Below, piece after piece: positions 26,852 to 34,461 of a stretch of DNA of 48,791 bases. Position numbers and translations under genes: made by a program. A model generated the notes under the pieces. That model saw nothing but the letters and a program-made list of their open reading frames with translations. It was not told where the DNA came from and did no database searches. The stretch's first letter is position 1. Each line of letters opens with the position of its first letter. This DNA comes from Deltaproteobacteria bacterium RBG_16_64_85 (lineage in GTDB: Bacteria; Desulfobacterota; Deferrimicrobia; Deferrimicrobiales; Deferrimicrobiaceae). The stretch spans positions 1 to 48,791 of the forward strand of contig MGQW01000014.1 of the NCBI GenBank assembly GCA_001798885.1, given 5' to 3'.

Positions 26852-28390
26852 CTAATGGACCGGCCAACGGGAGGGAGACCAGAAGAACTCCCAGTTGGGC
26901 CCCCGGAAATAGGTTCCGACCAGGGTAAGGACGATGAATCCGGCCAGGAAGCAGGTGAAGATCGCGATGGCGCCCAGTCGCGTGCTGTTTTCCCTGCGGA
27001 TGATCCAGACGGAATACGCCACGTAGAGGAATGCAAGGACTGTCCCCGGGTTGAAGAAGGTGATGACGATCTGGGGGATCCCGGGGTACCAGCTGCGGAG
27101 CCAACCGAACCGGATGGCGAACGCCTCCACGGCGATCACCGCGGCGAGCCCGAAGACAGCGGACCGGAATGCGACCTCCCGGCCCCGGTAAGCCGCCCCG
27201 AACCAGACCCCGACTCCCTCGGTCTCGCGGTCCAGGTAGGGAATGAGGGAAAGCCCGAGGAGGGTGACCATGGGAATCAGCACCCCGCCCGCGAACGCGG
27301 AGAAGGAGACGATCTCCTGGAGCCCGAGGAAATACCAGGGAGCCTTTGCGGGGTTCTCCGGCACCAGCGGGTTGGCCATCTCCTTCAACGGAGCGTCCAG
27401 GAAGAAGGAAAGCGCGACGGTGACCGCCATCGTGAACATGAAGACGGCCGCCTCCGCGGTCATGAGGTGAGGCCAGGAGGGGAGCGTGTTCTCCGGCCCC
27501 CGGCCCACGTTGGGGCCCGTCCCCCGCACCACCGCCATGAGGCCGTAGCTTTTCTTCGGCGCCTGGGAGAAAACGGGTGTTACGTCCTCCCCTGGAGGCC
27601 CGAGCCTTTCGTCGGCGTCCGCGGGGCGCGACAGGCCGCCGTCCTTCCGGATCCGCCAGAAGTGCAGCCCCATGAACGCCGCCATCAGAAGGGGAAGGAA
27701 GAAGACGTGCAGGACATAGAACCGGATCAGGGCGTCCTCCCCCACGGAACGGGAGCCGAGGAGGAGTGTCTTCTGGAGTCCGCCGATGTCGACGTACCGG
27801 GTGATCCCGATGGCATCCGTCAGCTCCCTCGGAGACTGGGCGATGTTGGCGCCGATCGTCACGGCCCAGTAGGCGAGCTGGTCCCAGGGAAGCAGGTATC
27901 CGCTGAACGAAAGGCCGAGCGTCAGGACAAGAAGCACGAGGCCGAACAGCCAGTTCATCTCCCGGGGCTTCCTGTAGGAGGAGGTATAGAAGACCCGGGC
28001 CATGTGGAGCAGCACGGCGATCACCATCAGGTGGGCGCCCCAGCGGTGGATATTGCGCATGAACCGGCCGGTGGGGACGACGTAATGGATGTCCTTGATC
28101 GACTGGTAGGCCAGCACGGTGGACGGCTTGTAATAGAACATGAGGAGCAGGCCGGTCACCGTCAGGAGCAGGAACGAGGCGGCGCAGATGAGTCCGAGCC
28201 CCATCGTGTACGACCAGCGAAGGCTCCACCGGTGGATCCGCGTGCTGTGGATATGCAGGAACAGGTTCTGGAAGACCGCTTCGGCGCGGGAACGGTCGGT
28301 CACCGGCGGACCCTGGCGAACGAGGCTGTGCCACACCGCCCGGGGGACCCCTCTGAGGTTGGCTACGTACTCTTTCCAGGCCCCCACCAC
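26852..28390 (-). CDS. Cytochrome b of a bc-type quinol oxidoreductase
   Basis: The 512-residue membrane protein contains both the cytochrome b6-like and subunit IV-like parts. Haem-ligand histidines occur in pairs: one pair in NIHRWGAHLMVIAVLLH, the other in LHVFFLPLLMAAFMGLH. The quinol-site motif usually written PEWY appears as APWYFLGLQE. SGYLLPWDQLAYWAVTIG is the conserved cd-region. It should bind two b haems and oxidise quinol with the Rieske protein encoded just upstream. The start is a GTG with GGAGAG before it; a second adjacent GTG is equally possible. Extra C-terminal helices (about 440-500) resemble those of delta/epsilon-type bc complexes. Confidence 0.9.
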   Translation of the reverse strand: MVGAWKEYVANLRGVPRAVWHSLVRQGPPVTDRSRAEAVFQNLFLHIHSTRIHRWSLRWSYTMGLGLICAASFLLLTVTGLLLMFYYKPSTVLAYQSIKDIHYVVPTGRFMRNIHRWGAHLMVIAVLLHMARVFYTSSYRKPREMNWLFGLVLLVLTLGLSFSGYLLPWDQLAYWAVTIGANIAQSPRELTDAIGITRYVDIGGLQKTLLLGSRSVGEDALIRFYVLHVFFLPLLMAAFMGLHFWRIRKDGGLSRPADADERLGPPGEDVTPVFSQAPKKSYGLMAVVRGTGPNVGRGPENTLPSWPHLMTAEAAVFMFTMAVTVALSFFLDAPLKEMANPLVPENPAKAPWYFLGLQEIVSFSAFAGGVLIPMVTLLGLSLIPYLDRETEGVGVWFGAAYRGREVAFRSAVFGLAAVIAVEAFAIRFGWLRSWYPGIPQIVITFFNPGTVLAFLYVAYSVWIIRRENSTRLGAIAIFTCFLAGFIVLTLVGTYFRGPNWEFFWSPSRWPVH

Positions 28391-28406
28391 TTCTCTCCTT
28401 TCCCCT

Positions 28407-28874
28407 TCAGACCTTCAGGTACGTGCCAGGAGGCACCGGCTCTCCTTCGTCCACCACGAGCTCCCCGTCGGGCGCCTTCGTCACCTTGAGCCAGTCCAGT
28501 CCCCGGGGCGCCGGCCCTCCGATGATGCGCCCGAGGGCGTCGAAGCGGGAGCCATGGCAGGGGCAGTTGAAACCGGCGGGAACGGGAGCCACGATACACC
28601 CCAGGTGGGTGCAAACCGCCGAGATCGCGAAGACCCCTTCCTCCCCCCGGGATACGAAAATGTTGCGCCCGGCCACGTTGCGGTATTCCAGCTCCGGGAT
28701 CAAGCCCGGCGGGCCGACCTTGACCTTCAGGGACGGGTCGGGGATGACCGACGGCTTGGGGAGGCGGAACATCCCCACGAGCGCCGTCGCCAGCGAGGTG
28801 CAGAACGTTCCCCATGCCGCCAGGGAGAGAAGGTCCCTGCGGCCGAGTGCCTTGCTCCGATCGTCTACGGACAT
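28407..28874 (-). CDS. Rieske [2Fe-2S] protein
   Basis: ATG at 28874 is preferred over the ATG at 28880 because GGGAGGA then sits at proper distance; it gives 155 residues. A twin-arginine-like [11 protein letters not shown] and one hydrophobic helix form the membrane anchor. The cluster motifs are CTHLGC and CPCHGS, complete with both cysteines and both histidines plus the disulphide cysteines, so a high-potential Rieske cluster is expected. It pairs with the cytochrome b encoded 16 bases downstream. The gene start overlaps the end of the flavoprotein gene by ten bases. Confidence 0.92.
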   Translation of the reverse strand: MSVDDRSKALGRRDLLSLAAWGTFCTSLATALVGMFRLPKPSVIPDPSLKVKVGPPGLIPELEYRNVAGRNIFVSRGEEGVFAISAVCTHLGCIVAPVPAGFNCPCHGSRFDALGRIIGGPAPRGLDWLKVTKAPDGELVVDEGEPVPPGTYLKV

Positions 28875-30760
28875 CGCCATTCCTCCCGGAACGTGTAACG
28901 TTCCATGGTGATCGCGTCCACCGGGCAGCGCCTCTCGCAGTTGGCGCACCGGATGCACCGGTCCTCGTCCTTGATGATCGCGGACCACTTCTCCGCCGGG
29001 TCTCCGCCGCAAAGCGTTTCCCGCGCCCCGGGCGGCAGGGACAGTTCCTCCAGGGGCACGAGTTTCAGGCACAGCGTGGGGCAGACGTCGGCGCAGCCCC
29101 CGCAGAGGATGCACCGCTCCGAGTCGAAGATCGTGTTCACGCCGCAATCCAGGCAGCGGCTCGCCTCCGCCTCCGCGTCCCCCCGTCCGTACCCGGTTTC
29201 CACGGGGTGGTCGATCCTTCCCATGCGCTCGTCCACGGGTGCGACCGGGACCGGCTTGCGCGGCACCGATTCGTACCCTGCCTCCCGCCCGAACCGGTCG
29301 AGGACCAGGTGGGCCTCGACCGCCCCGGGGACGAGATCCCTGCCCGTCACCCTCCGGTAGATCGAGCGGGCCGCCTTCTTCCCACTGGCGATCGCGTCGA
29401 TCATCAGGCGCGTGCCGTAGGCGGCGTCTCCCGCGACAAAAACCTTCGGGTTCGTCGTGGAAAGCGTCTCCAGGTCCACCTGGAGGAGCCCCCGCTCGGT
29501 CAGCGCGATGCCGTCCCGACCGGGGGAAAGGAACGAAAGGTCCATCACCTGGCCGATGGCAAGGATCACCGTGTCCGCCTGCAAGGCCAGCTGCTCGCCG
29601 GCATCGAACCGGGGGGAGAACCGCCCCGCCTCGTCGAACACCGAGAGCACTTTCTGGAAGACCACCTCCCGGACGCGCCCCTCGCCGTCGAGCAGGATCT
29701 CCAGCGGCCCCACCCGGTTGAACCGGCGGATCCCCTCTTCTTCCCCCTCGCTGATCTCCACGGGATCGGCCGGCATCTCCTGGAGCGACTCCAGGCAGCA
29801 AAGGGAAACCTCCCGCACCCCCTCCTGGCGCAAGGCGGTCCGCGACACGTCGACCTCCTCGTGCCGTATCGCCGTCCGGGAGACGTCGAACGCCACGGAC
29901 CCCCCCCCGATCACAACGACCCTCCGGCCCAGCGGGACCGGCTCTCCGAGGGAGACGCTGCGGAGGAAATCCACGCCTCCCAGGACCCCTGCCCCTTCCG
30001 CGCCGGGAATCGCAAGTTTTCGCGAACGCTTTGCCCCCACCGCGATCAGGACCGCGGCGAACTCCTCGAGGAGATCGTCGAACCCGACGTCCCGCCCCAC
30101 CTTCACCCCGCAGCGGATGGAGACACCCAGCGCCTCGATGACGGCGATTTCCTTCCGGATCAGGTCGCGCGGCAGGCGGTAGGGGGGGACGCCCAGGTGA
30201 AGCATGCCTGCGGGGACCGGCTCCCACTCGAAGATCGTGGGCCGGAAGCCTAAAAGGGCCAGGTCGTGCCCCGCTGCCAGCCCGGCCGGCCCCGATCCGA
30301 CGATCGCCACCTTTTCCCCGGCGGCGGGGACGAACCGTCCCCGGACGCTCCCGCGCACGAGGGCCGCCATCTCCTCGGGCCCCCCGGATTCAGGATCATC
30401 CATCCCGCCGACCGCGGCGATGACTTCATCGCCATCAAACCCTGGGGATTCGGGGCCGTACTGCCCACAGGCAAATCGTTTGAGCGCCCGGATCGAGACC
30501 GGGGCGTCGATCTTCCCCCGGCGGCAGGCCGCCTCGCAGGGGGCGCCGCACACCCTTCCGCACATCGAGGCAAGAGGATTGGGACCTCGCGCAACCAGGT
30601 AGGCGCGCCGGTAATCGCCCGCCGCGATCGCCCGGATATACCCCCTTGCGTCCGTCCCGACAGGGCAGGCGTACTGGCAGCAGATCTGCTCCTTCCAGTA
30701 CCCCCGGTCCGGAACCCGTACCTCGAAGGTTGCGGTCACGCTGGGATCGGTCTCTGGCAT
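28865..30760 (-). CDS. GltD-like FAD/NAD(P) oxidoreductase with C-terminal ferredoxin domain
   Basis: The 631-residue cytoplasmic protein starts with a GltD-type Fe-S domain (cysteines in ICCQYACP and [16 protein letters not shown]), then an FAD-binding fold ([14 protein letters not shown], about residue 150) and an NAD(P)-binding fold ([17 protein letters not shown]). Next comes the FAD-binding return motif [10 protein letters not shown], and finally two ferredoxin motifs ([12 protein letters not shown] and [12 protein letters not shown]). Relatives pass electrons between NAD(P)H and ferredoxin or a partner enzyme. Here it is first in a respiratory operon, suggesting delivery of electrons to the quinone or to a Rieske/b complex; this is inference. 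A 12-residue segment is duplicated inside the second nucleotide fold. Confidence 0.82.
   Translation of the reverse strand: MPETDPSVTATFEVRVPDRGYWKEQICCQYACPVGTDARGYIRAIAAGDYRRAYLVARGPNPLASMCGRVCGAPCEAACRRGKIDAPVSIRALKRFACGQYGPESPGFDGDEVIAAVGGMDDPESGGPEEMAALVRGSVRGRFVPAAGEKVAIVGSGPAGLAAGHDLALLGFRPTIFEWEPVPAGMLHLGVPPYRLPRDLIRKEIAVIEALGVSIRCGVKVGRDVGFDDLLEEFAAVLIAVGAKRSRKLAIPGAEGAGVLGGVDFLRSVSLGEPVPLGRRVVVIGGGSVAFDVSRTAIRHEEVDVSRTALRQEGVREVSLCCLESLQEMPADPVEISEGEEEGIRRFNRVGPLEILLDGEGRVREVVFQKVLSVFDEAGRFSPRFDAGEQLALQADTVILAIGQVMDLSFLSPGRDGIALTERGLLQVDLETLSTTNPKVFVAGDAAYGTRLMIDAIASGKKAARSIYRRVTGRDLVPGAVEAHLVLDRFGREAGYESVPRKPVPVAPVDERMGRIDHPVETGYGRGDAEAEASRCLDCGVNTIFDSERCILCGGCADVCPTLCLKLVPLEELSLPPGARETLCGGDPAEKWSAIIKDEDRCIRCANCERRCPVDAITMERYTFREEWRCP
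29816..29887 (-). repeat. Tandem 12-codon duplication inside the flavoprotein gene
   Basis: The two adjacent 36-base units (29852-29887, then 29816-29851) encode [12 protein letters not shown] and [12 protein letters not shown]. Eight of the twelve codons differ at the third base without changing the residue, or change conservatively, so the duplication is old and apparently kept at protein level. Relatives have a single copy at this position, as far as I recall. Confidence 0.75.
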
Positions 30761-30784
30761 TCCCGCTCCTTCCGGCAGCTCCCC

Positions 30785-31174
30785 TCAGGAGATGTCGACG
30801 ATCGTGGTCCCTTCCATCGTCTCGATGAAGTTGCTTTGCATTTTCTGCCACACCCGGTGCCGCCGGCAGGAGGCGCCGGGGCAATCGGGGTTCCCGATGA
30901 TGCAGACGGGGGCGAACGACTCCGGCTCGAAGATCTCGAGTAATGTCTTCAGCGAGAGATTTCCGGCGGGCTGCTTGAGGCGGTATCCCCCCATTCTTCC
31001 GCGCACGGACTCCACCACGTCATTTTTCGAGAGCGTGTACAGGACCTTTGCCAGGTACGGCCCGGGGATGCGGAGACGCTTTGCCATCCCCCGCGACTGA
31101 AAATAGCCGCCGGGGGAGGATTCCGCGAGGGCGACAAGGACCCATAAGGCGTACCGGGTGGTCTTGGAAAACAT
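30785..31174 (-). CDS. Rrf2-family transcriptional regulator, probably Fe-S binding
   Basis: The 129-residue protein has the Rrf2 winged helix (TRYALWVLVALAE at the start, recognition region LRIPGPYLAKVLYTLSK, wing VRGRMGGYRL). It also has three cysteines in the usual place for a [2Fe-2S] or [4Fe-4S] cluster (CIIGNPDCPGASC, residues about 91-103). Family members such as IscR, NsrR and RsrR sense cluster status, NO or redox state. It lies 24 bases upstream of, and on the same strand as, the flavoprotein gene, so it may head or autoregulate the respiratory operon. It is divergent from the small membrane protein and CO-dehydrogenase genes. Confidence 0.88.
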   Translation of the reverse strand: MFSKTTRYALWVLVALAESSPGGYFQSRGMAKRLRIPGPYLAKVLYTLSKNDVVESVRGRMGGYRLKQPAGNLSLKTLLEIFEPESFAPVCIIGNPDCPGASCRRHRVWQKMQSNFIETMEGTTIVDIS

Positions 31175-31356
31175 CGTTTCCCCTTATGGGATATTCGGAT
31201 GTGGAGGTATGGATATCACGGGCAATCCGGCGAGGCAAGGAAATTCTCCCGCGGAAAATTGGAACCGGGCAGGAAACCTTTGCGGTCCCGGAGAAGTCTA
31301 TAGAAAAGCGTCGTGGGAAGAACCGGCGGCGGCGATTCCATCGCATCGCCGGACGC

Positions 31357-31365
31357 CGTATTGAA
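31357..31365 (-). promoter_or_regulatory. Inverted copy of the TTCAATACG box
   Basis: CGTATTGAA is the exact reverse complement of the TTCAATACG core repeated four times before cooF. It lies in the 274-base gap between the Rrf2 gene and the small membrane protein gene, about 84 bases before the latter. The rest of this gap has AT-rich patches but no promoter I can defend. It could be a shared operator; a nine-base match alone can arise by chance. Confidence 0.35.
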
Positions 31366-31448
31366 TATTTTCCTCCCGTCTGCCGTTAAGTTGATGGCAT
31401 CGCCATGGTTTTTGCGGACGGCAACCAACGAACCACCGGAGGCAGGTT

Positions 31449-31772
31449 GTGAGACTCTACATGCTGCTGGCCATCCTGTCGGGAATCATCCTCGTCGAGG
31501 GAGTCGTCGTGGAGCTCCTGGCGGTTCTCGAGAAAAAGGTTCCGCACCCCGTGCTTTCCCAGGTGACCGACCTGGGGAGGTACCTCAACCAGTGGATCCT
31601 GCCCATGGTGGGGCTGGCCGCGGCGGGGGCCGTCCTGCTCAAGATGGGGGAATTCTATCCCCTCGGCGCATTGCTCAAGGTTTCCGGCTCCGCGGTGTTT
31701 TCTCTCTTCCTCGTGGTGTTCCTGACCTACATGACTTCCGAGCCTCCATTGGAGGATCGCATCACCCGCTGA
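31449..31772 (+). CDS. Small hydrophobic membrane protein, function unknown
   Basis: The GTG start at 31449 is preceded by GGAGG and gives 107 residues. Three hydrophobic stretches are seen: LLAILSGIILVEGVVVELLAVL, WILPMVGLAAAGAVLLKM, and ALLKVSGSAVFSLFLVVFLTYM. Short charged loops and a hydrophilic tail (SEPPLEDRITR) complete it. It is probably an inner-membrane protein. I do not recognise a family. It stands between the Rrf2 regulator and the cooF operon, on the cooF strand, separated from cooF by 153 bases with the repeat array and a promoter-like site. A part in CO metabolism or respiration is possible but unsupported beyond position. Confidence 0.65.
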   Translation: MRLYMLLAILSGIILVEGVVVELLAVLEKKVPHPVLSQVTDLGRYLNQWILPMVGLAAAGAVLLKMGEFYPLGALLKVSGSAVFSLFLVVFLTYMTSEPPLEDRITR

Positions 31773-31791
31773 AGAAACCCCGCGGGCCCGC

Positions 31792-31838
31792 CTTCAATAC
31801 GCCTTCAATACGTACGTCTTCAATACGTCTTCAATACG
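31792..31838 (+). repeat. Four direct repeats of CTTCAATACG upstream of cooF
   Basis: Exact ten-base copies start at 31792, 31803, 31818 and 31829, so spacing is 11, 15 and 11 bases: two pairs, each one helical turn apart, with a four-base ACGT insert between pairs. The array ends one base before a TTGACA. This layout suggests a binding site for a regulator that recognises tandem half-sites. Confidence 0.7.
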
Positions 31839-31839
31839 T

Positions 31840-31868
31840 TTGACACCGGTACGCCGTCCTGCGACCAT
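31840..31868 (+). promoter_or_regulatory. Probable cooF promoter
   Basis: TTGACA (31840-31845) is a perfect -35 box; 17 bases on lies GACCAT (31863-31868), a poor -10 with three matches. A good -35 with a weak -10 directly downstream of a repeat array fits an activator-dependent or tightly repressed promoter. CooF starts 58 bases after the -10. Confidence 0.45.
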
Positions 31869-31925
31869 GGAAACATCCGCACCTCCCGTCCCACCCATGC
31901 CGGCGAAGAAGGGGGAAGCACAGAG

Positions 31926-32510
31926 ATGAAAAAAGTCGCCCTCGACCCGCTGAAATGCACCGCCTGCCGGACCTGCGAAGTCCAGTGCTCCGTCGCCCAC
32001 TCCCGTTCCGGCAGTCTGTATTCCGCCATCTTCGAATCCCCGCCTTCCCTCACCCGAGTCCGCGTCTCCTGGGCGCCGGGCCTCAACGTCCCCGTCCGCT
32101 GCGTCCACTGCGAAAACGCCCCCTGCCTCCTCGCGTGCCCCGTGGGCGCCATCGAGGAGGACGGCCCCACCGGGACGGTCCAGGTCCGCGAGGAAAAGTG
32201 CATCGGATGCTTCACCTGCCTGCTCGTCTGCCCGTACGGCGCCGTCCGGCTCTCCTTCGACCGGAAGAAGGCATACAAATGCGACGGCTGCCGGGACCGG
32301 ATCCGTGAGGGGCTGGCGCCCGCCTGCGCCTCCGGCTGCCCCACCCGGGCCCTCTCGTTTGCCGACTTCGACGAGATCGCCGCAACGAAAATCTCGGATA
32401 CCGCCGCGCGGGAGGCTGCCGCCCTGGCCGGTGCGGGCGCTGGCGCCTCGCTCAAGCGGTCTTCCCTCGAACTCATTTTAACGATGCGGAAGGAGATGGC
32501 CCGTGGATGA
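31926..32510 (+). CDS. cooF: CO dehydrogenase-associated ferredoxin-like protein CooF
   Basis: The 194-residue protein carries four cysteine groups for [4Fe-4S] clusters: CTACRTCEVQC, CVHCENAPCLLACP, CIGCFTCLLVCP, and CDGC...CASGCP. This polyferredoxin architecture matches CooF and HycB-type electron-transfer subunits. CooF accepts electrons from the B/D-clusters of CooS and passes them to a hydrogenase or flavoprotein. No Ech/Coo hydrogenase gene is in the window, so the FAD oxidoreductase two genes downstream is the likely partner. The stop overlaps the cooS start by eight bases, implying coupled translation. Confidence 0.88.
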   Translation: MKKVALDPLKCTACRTCEVQCSVAHSRSGSLYSAIFESPPSLTRVRVSWAPGLNVPVRCVHCENAPCLLACPVGAIEEDGPTGTVQVREEKCIGCFTCLLVCPYGAVRLSFDRKKAYKCDGCRDRIREGLAPACASGCPTRALSFADFDEIAATKISDTAAREAAALAGAGAGASLKRSSLELILTMRKEMARG

Positions 32511-34434
32511 CAAGACGAGAAGGACCGGATACGAGAATCCCGGCGACCTGGAACTCTTCCGGAAGGCGGAGAAGGAGAACCTCCAGCTGGGGATCGACCG
32601 CCTGAAGAAAATGATGCCGCAGTGCGGGTTCGGCGAGCTGGGCACCTGTTGCGTCCTGTGCTACCTGGGCCCCTGCCGGATCGACCCGTTCGACAACGGC
32701 CCGAAACTGGGGGTCTGCGGGGCGGACGCCGACGTCATCGTGGCGAGGAACTTCCTCCGGGCGGCCGTCGGCGGCGCGTCCTCGCATGCCGGGCACGCGC
32801 GGGAGCTGGCCCTGCTGCTCCTTGCGGTCGCGGAAGGGAAGGCGCCGGGCTATGCGGTCCGGGACGAGGCGAAGCTGCTCTCCGTCGCGAGCCGGCTCGG
32901 GATACAAACGGACGGCAGGACCGGGCAGTCCATCGCCGGGGATGTCGCCCATAAGGCGCTCGAGGACTTCGGCCGGCAGGACGGCAAGCCGATGAACTGG
33001 ATCCGGGCGCGGGCGACCCGAAAGGAATACGACAAGTGGGAAAAGCTCGGGCTCATCGTCTCGAACCCGCACAACGAGATCGAGACCGCGATGCACCGGA
33101 CCTCGATGGGGAACGACGCGGACCCGCTGAACCTGTGGCTCGCCACCCTCCGAATGGGGATCGTGGACAACTTCGCCGGGCTGATGATGGCGACCGACCT
33201 CTCCGACATCCTCTTCGGCACCCCGTCCCCGAAGGTGGTCTCCGCCAACTACGCGGTGATCCGGGACGGCTCCGTCAATATCGCCTGCCACGGGCACAAT
33301 CCGATCCTGGCCTCCAAGCTGGTGGAGTGGGCGGACAAGATGGAAGCCGAGGCGAAGGTCGCGGGGGCGGACGGCATCAACGTAGTGGGCGTCTGCTGTA
33401 TCGGCAACGAGCTCGCCATGCGGTCCGGCGCCTCCTACGCCGGCCACCTGGCCCAGGCCGAACTGTTCCTCACGACCGGCGCCATCGACGCGATGGTCGT
33501 GGACATGCAGTGCATCTGGCCGGGCCTTACGGCGATCGCGAAGTGCCACAAGACGCGGTTCATCACGACCGTGCCGTTCGTCAGGAACCCGGACGCCATC
33601 CACGTCGAATTCGAGCCGGAAACGGCCGACGAGCGCGCGAAGGAGATCCTCCGGCACGGCATCGCGGGGTTCAAGGAGAGAAAAACCGCCGGCCTTTCGA
33701 CCTGCATCCCCCGGGCAAGCGCGAAGATGCTGACGGGGATCTCCGTGGAGGCGCTGGTCTCCGTGCTGTCCGCCGCCAACGCTCAGGACCCGCTGGCGCC
33801 CGTGGTCGACGCCGTCGCCTCGGGGGACATCCTGGGCGCGGTCGGGATCGTCGGCTGTCCGAACCCGAAACTGCGGACCTCCTCGATGACGGAGAGGATG
33901 GCCGCCGAGCTCCTCCTTCACAACGTCCTCATCGTCACCACCGGATGCGTGAACCACATCCTGGCCCACGCCGGATTTTTGACCGGCGAGGCCACGGAGA
34001 AATATGCCGGGGAGAAACTGAAGAAAGTTCTCACGGCCCTGGGAAAGGCGGCGGGGCTGGGCGCTCCGCTCCCGCCGGTCCTGCACATGGGCTCGTGCGT
34101 CGACAACTCCCGGATCTACGACCTCCTTGCCGTGCTGGCCGGGAAGATCGGCATCGAAATCAGCCAGCTCCCTGTGGCCGGCTCCGCCCCCGAGTTCATC
34201 ACCGAAAAGGCCATCTCCATCGGCAGCTTCTTCCTGGCGGCGGGGATCCTGGTCCACGTTGCCCCTCCGCCCAGGGTTTTTGGAAGCCCGTTCGCGATCG
34301 GGCTATTGACCGAAACGCTGCCCGGCATCAATGGAGGGAAGGTGCTGGTCGAAACGGACCCCGAGAAAGCCGCGACCGGGATCATCGCGCACATCCGGGC
34401 GAAGCGGCAGGCGCTCGGGCTCCCGCTCCCCTGA
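32503..34434 (+). CDS. cooS: Anaerobic Ni-Fe-S carbon monoxide dehydrogenase catalytic subunit
   Basis: The GTG start has AAGGAG upstream; the product has 643 residues, standard for CooS. Cluster ligands are all in place: D-cluster C41 and C49; B-cluster C50, C53, C58, C72; C-cluster H265 (in HGHNP), C298/C299, C337, C452, C482 and C532, within one residue or so of Rhodospirillum rubrum numbering. The cytoplasmic homodimer oxidises CO with water to CO2, two protons and two electrons, and can run in reverse. The complete ligand set indicates an active enzyme. No acetyl-CoA synthase genes are beside it, so it looks like a monofunctional CODH rather than part of a Wood-Ljungdahl cluster. Confidence 0.95.
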   Translation: MDDKTRRTGYENPGDLELFRKAEKENLQLGIDRLKKMMPQCGFGELGTCCVLCYLGPCRIDPFDNGPKLGVCGADADVIVARNFLRAAVGGASSHAGHARELALLLLAVAEGKAPGYAVRDEAKLLSVASRLGIQTDGRTGQSIAGDVAHKALEDFGRQDGKPMNWIRARATRKEYDKWEKLGLIVSNPHNEIETAMHRTSMGNDADPLNLWLATLRMGIVDNFAGLMMATDLSDILFGTPSPKVVSANYAVIRDGSVNIACHGHNPILASKLVEWADKMEAEAKVAGADGINVVGVCCIGNELAMRSGASYAGHLAQAELFLTTGAIDAMVVDMQCIWPGLTAIAKCHKTRFITTVPFVRNPDAIHVEFEPETADERAKEILRHGIAGFKERKTAGLSTCIPRASAKMLTGISVEALVSVLSAANAQDPLAPVVDAVASGDILGAVGIVGCPNPKLRTSSMTERMAAELLLHNVLIVTTGCVNHILAHAGFLTGEATEKYAGEKLKKVLTALGKAAGLGAPLPPVLHMGSCVDNSRIYDLLAVLAGKIGIEISQLPVAGSAPEFITEKAISIGSFFLAAGILVHVAPPPRVFGSPFAIGLLTETLPGINGGKVLVETDPEKAATGIIAHIRAKRQALGLPLP

Positions 34435-34461
34435 AGAACGAGGAAACCGGAAAGCCATCGA

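Noticed and set aside
26842-27036. N-terminal extension of the hexahaem cytochrome
   Set aside because: It lies inside the cytochrome b gene, is Ser/Pro-rich, and would bury the signal peptide that starts at 26841.
31361-31391. Promoter (TTGAAT ... TTAAGT) before the small membrane protein gene
   Set aside because: The spacer is 19 bases and the -10 matches only three of six positions.
31792-31838. CRISPR array
   Set aside because: Units are only ten bases with one- to five-base gaps; there are no spacers and no cas genes nearby.
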